64,000 nt of DNA. Source: Sternotherus odoratus. Lineage: Eukaryota > Chordata > Testudines > Kinosternidae. The translations under genes were made by a program, and so were the position numbers. The stretch lies in the NCBI GenBank assembly GCA_032164245.1, contig JAVMKO010000162.1, forward strand, positions 62,001 through 126,000, read 5' to 3'. The notes beneath the pieces were generated by a model that was not told where the DNA came from, did no database searches, and saw nothing but the letters and a program-made list of their open reading frames with translations. This document shows, piece after piece, positions 62,065-64,000 of this stretch. Numbering within the stretch: the first letter of the stretch is position 1; the number at the start of each line of letters is the position of its first letter.

Positions 62065-64000
62065 GTTCTTACCTTGTGCACAGATGACGATTTCCTTTGA
62101 CAAAATCCACACAGAAATGAAAAAAACCTCCCACGGAATCTCCTCCACACCAGTCCTCTCTTGGTCCTCACAGAGAGGCCACGCGATGGAGACTTGCTGC
62201 AGCAAGGTTACAGGGGTCTGTGAGGTTTCTCTTGCCCCACATCCCTGTCCTGCCTGGCTGTTGTCAAGGGAGCTCTGTGAGGTCACAGCCACCTCATCAC
62301 CTTTGTGCAATAGGCTGAGTTCCCACCAAAGGCCTTTGTGAATTCACAGCCACACTCACCTTTCCCTTGCAGGCCTGATGTCTGCCCCTGGCCAGCCTGA
62401 TTGGATGTTTGAACTGCAACCTGGATCTCCCCACTTGCTCATTATTGATTCTGGGGAGCAAGTAGGCTCCCCAGTAAAACAGAGTTGGTTCCTCACCCCA
62501 CACTGATCCTGCATTTCATTCTTAAGCGGGCCTGGGAAATAGTTATAGTATTGCAAATTTCTAGTAAGCTATCCAACAGGTTCCCTCCAATGTTAAACCA
62601 GTTTGCCTCTTTTTCTCCCCCTTGCTGAGAAAGAGCAAAAGAAGAAAGAAAGCTCCTGTGGGGTGACTTGATACACAGGGTCACGCTGCTTTTTCTTGAT
62701 ACACAGGCTCATGCTGGGGAGTGTGAAGTAAGGGACTGGTAGACTTTACTTTCTTAGGGAGGAAGAAACATTAGCTGCCTAAGTTGGTGAAGAGAGGGTA
62801 TTTCATTGTGGGCTGTGACTATAAGCAGAAGAGGGACACCTAAGGGCTATCGCTACAGCCCAACAGGGGGCTTGAATTCATGAGGGTGAATTAAGAATAT
62901 AAGGTGCTAGTGACTGAGCTAGCTGGATTTGAAGTCAGTCAACTGCCTAGTCTCAGTGCAGAAGGAGCCCTGAGGGTGTTTATTTGTGAGCTGAGATTCC
63001 TTTTCTGACCTTTGCCTTCTTTCCTGGTTTGTTATGTCTCCAGCAAGCAAACTGGAGCCGTTACAAGGCTGGAGAGATGCTGCTTTGTACACCAGAGAGC
63101 TGGGGTTGATTTAGCTGCTGTCACCATCAGCTGGTCAGAGAAATCAGGGAGGGAGGGTGGAATTTAGGATTTATCCACCAGGGGCAGGTGCTGTTGGACT
63201 CATCAAGTGGGGGAAAGTCAGAAAAAGCTTCTCAGCTCCCAGGGAGTGGGCAGACAAGCAAGTTCACTTCAGGCCACACACACATTTTCACAGGGAATCA
63301 GATCCCCCTGGAGAAAAACTCCAGAAGCCCAAGCCCAGGAGTGTCAGAGGAGGGAATCACTTTTTGCCTTAAGCTGTGGGTGAGGAAAACCTGCAGGTCC
63401 TTAGATCCCTCCAACCTCTGATAGAACCATTTGTGGGGAAGGTCTGGGGAAGCTGAGGAGGACAAGGAGAAGGAGAAAGGGCTTGCAGCTGTTGTGTAAT
63501 CATCATGCTCCCAGCAGAAGGATCCGGGGGATTCAACACTTTGGCTGCTTATTGAGGACACAGAACTCACAAGATGGCAAAGCTCAGAGCCCCATTACAT
63601 AGAGTCCGGACGCGATCAGCTCACACTGAGGGGGGCAACACCCCTCCCTGGGTCTCTTTGCCAGAGCTCCTATCCGCTCAGTGTCCTTCCTTGCAAAGTG
63701 TCCAGGCAGACTCCTGAGAGGGTTGCGATGGGGTAAATGAATTCAGGGGAGGATTGTTTCTCGTGGGTTTTCTTTGTGCTGCTCTGTGATCCTGCTGGAG
63801 GAAGCATCATTTGAGTTTGTTTCAGTACCTTGGGTTGGGTGCAGGTTGTGACCCTGAGTACGGGGTTTCCTGCACCTGCTGATCTTACTCTCCTAGGGAA
63901 TGGAGAAAGGAACAGCTTCTGAAACTGGATAGAAAGTAGCCTAAGAAAGTGTAGTCCAGGTGAGAAGAGAAATGGATTAATCAATTCCCAGGTGGTCTAG
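62065..64000. other. No gene recognised
   Basis: Mixed DNA to the end of the window, with no clear repeat, RNA or exon signal. Confidence 0.35.

Overview
The window is vertebrate nuclear DNA, and the repeats suggest a turtle or another archelosaur. It contains CR1 LINE 3' ends, MIR-type SINE copies, hAT transposons with 8-bp target-site duplications, ERV-type LTRs, many GC-rich minisatellites, CpG-island promoters and a dispersed tRNA gene cluster. Exons are short with GT-AG introns. Nothing is bacterial, and almost all long open frames lie in low-complexity C-rich, G-rich or GT-rich DNA and are not genes.

Layout. 1-27 kb: a loose cluster of tRNA genes and tRNA pseudogenes (Ile-UAU with intron, Asn, Lys, Arg-UCU, Phe, Gln, Arg-CCG, Ala-UGC, Glu-UUC, initiator Met and decayed copies), mixed with retroelement fragments. 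At 21.2-23.6 kb sits a complete hAT transposon with an open 602-aa transposase and a perfect 8-bp TSD, 25 bp from a tRNA-Glu gene. 8.6-12.7, 26.9-28.4, 36.8-37.3 and 47.1-49.6 kb: copies, some inverted, of a segmental module with a CpG promoter, paired octamer motifs, minisatellites and one exon that is open in only one copy. 28.4-33.4 kb: TMEM107 (ciliary transition-zone membrane protein), with an RFX X-box upstream, five coding positions and two alternative versions of exon 4. 34.6-35 kb: remains of an unidentified coding sequence. 38.9-40.9 kb: a second hAT-type element filled with minisatellites. 42-43 kb: a CpG-island promoter. 44.6-45.4 kb: eight inverted CCAAT boxes followed by eight forward ones. 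50.3-51.8 kb: GT-rich higher-order repeat. 53.0-56.0 kb: an unassigned coiled-coil gene on the minus strand with five phase-consistent exons. 57-64 kb: repeats and unassigned DNA.

TMEM107 beside a tRNA cluster recalls human 17p13.1, where TMEM107 also lies near many tRNA genes; this is known gene order, not something tested here. The strongest leads are the 8+8 CCAAT array, the intact hAT element with a host-like promoter, the duplicated TMEM107 exon with its X-box, and the coiled-coil gene.
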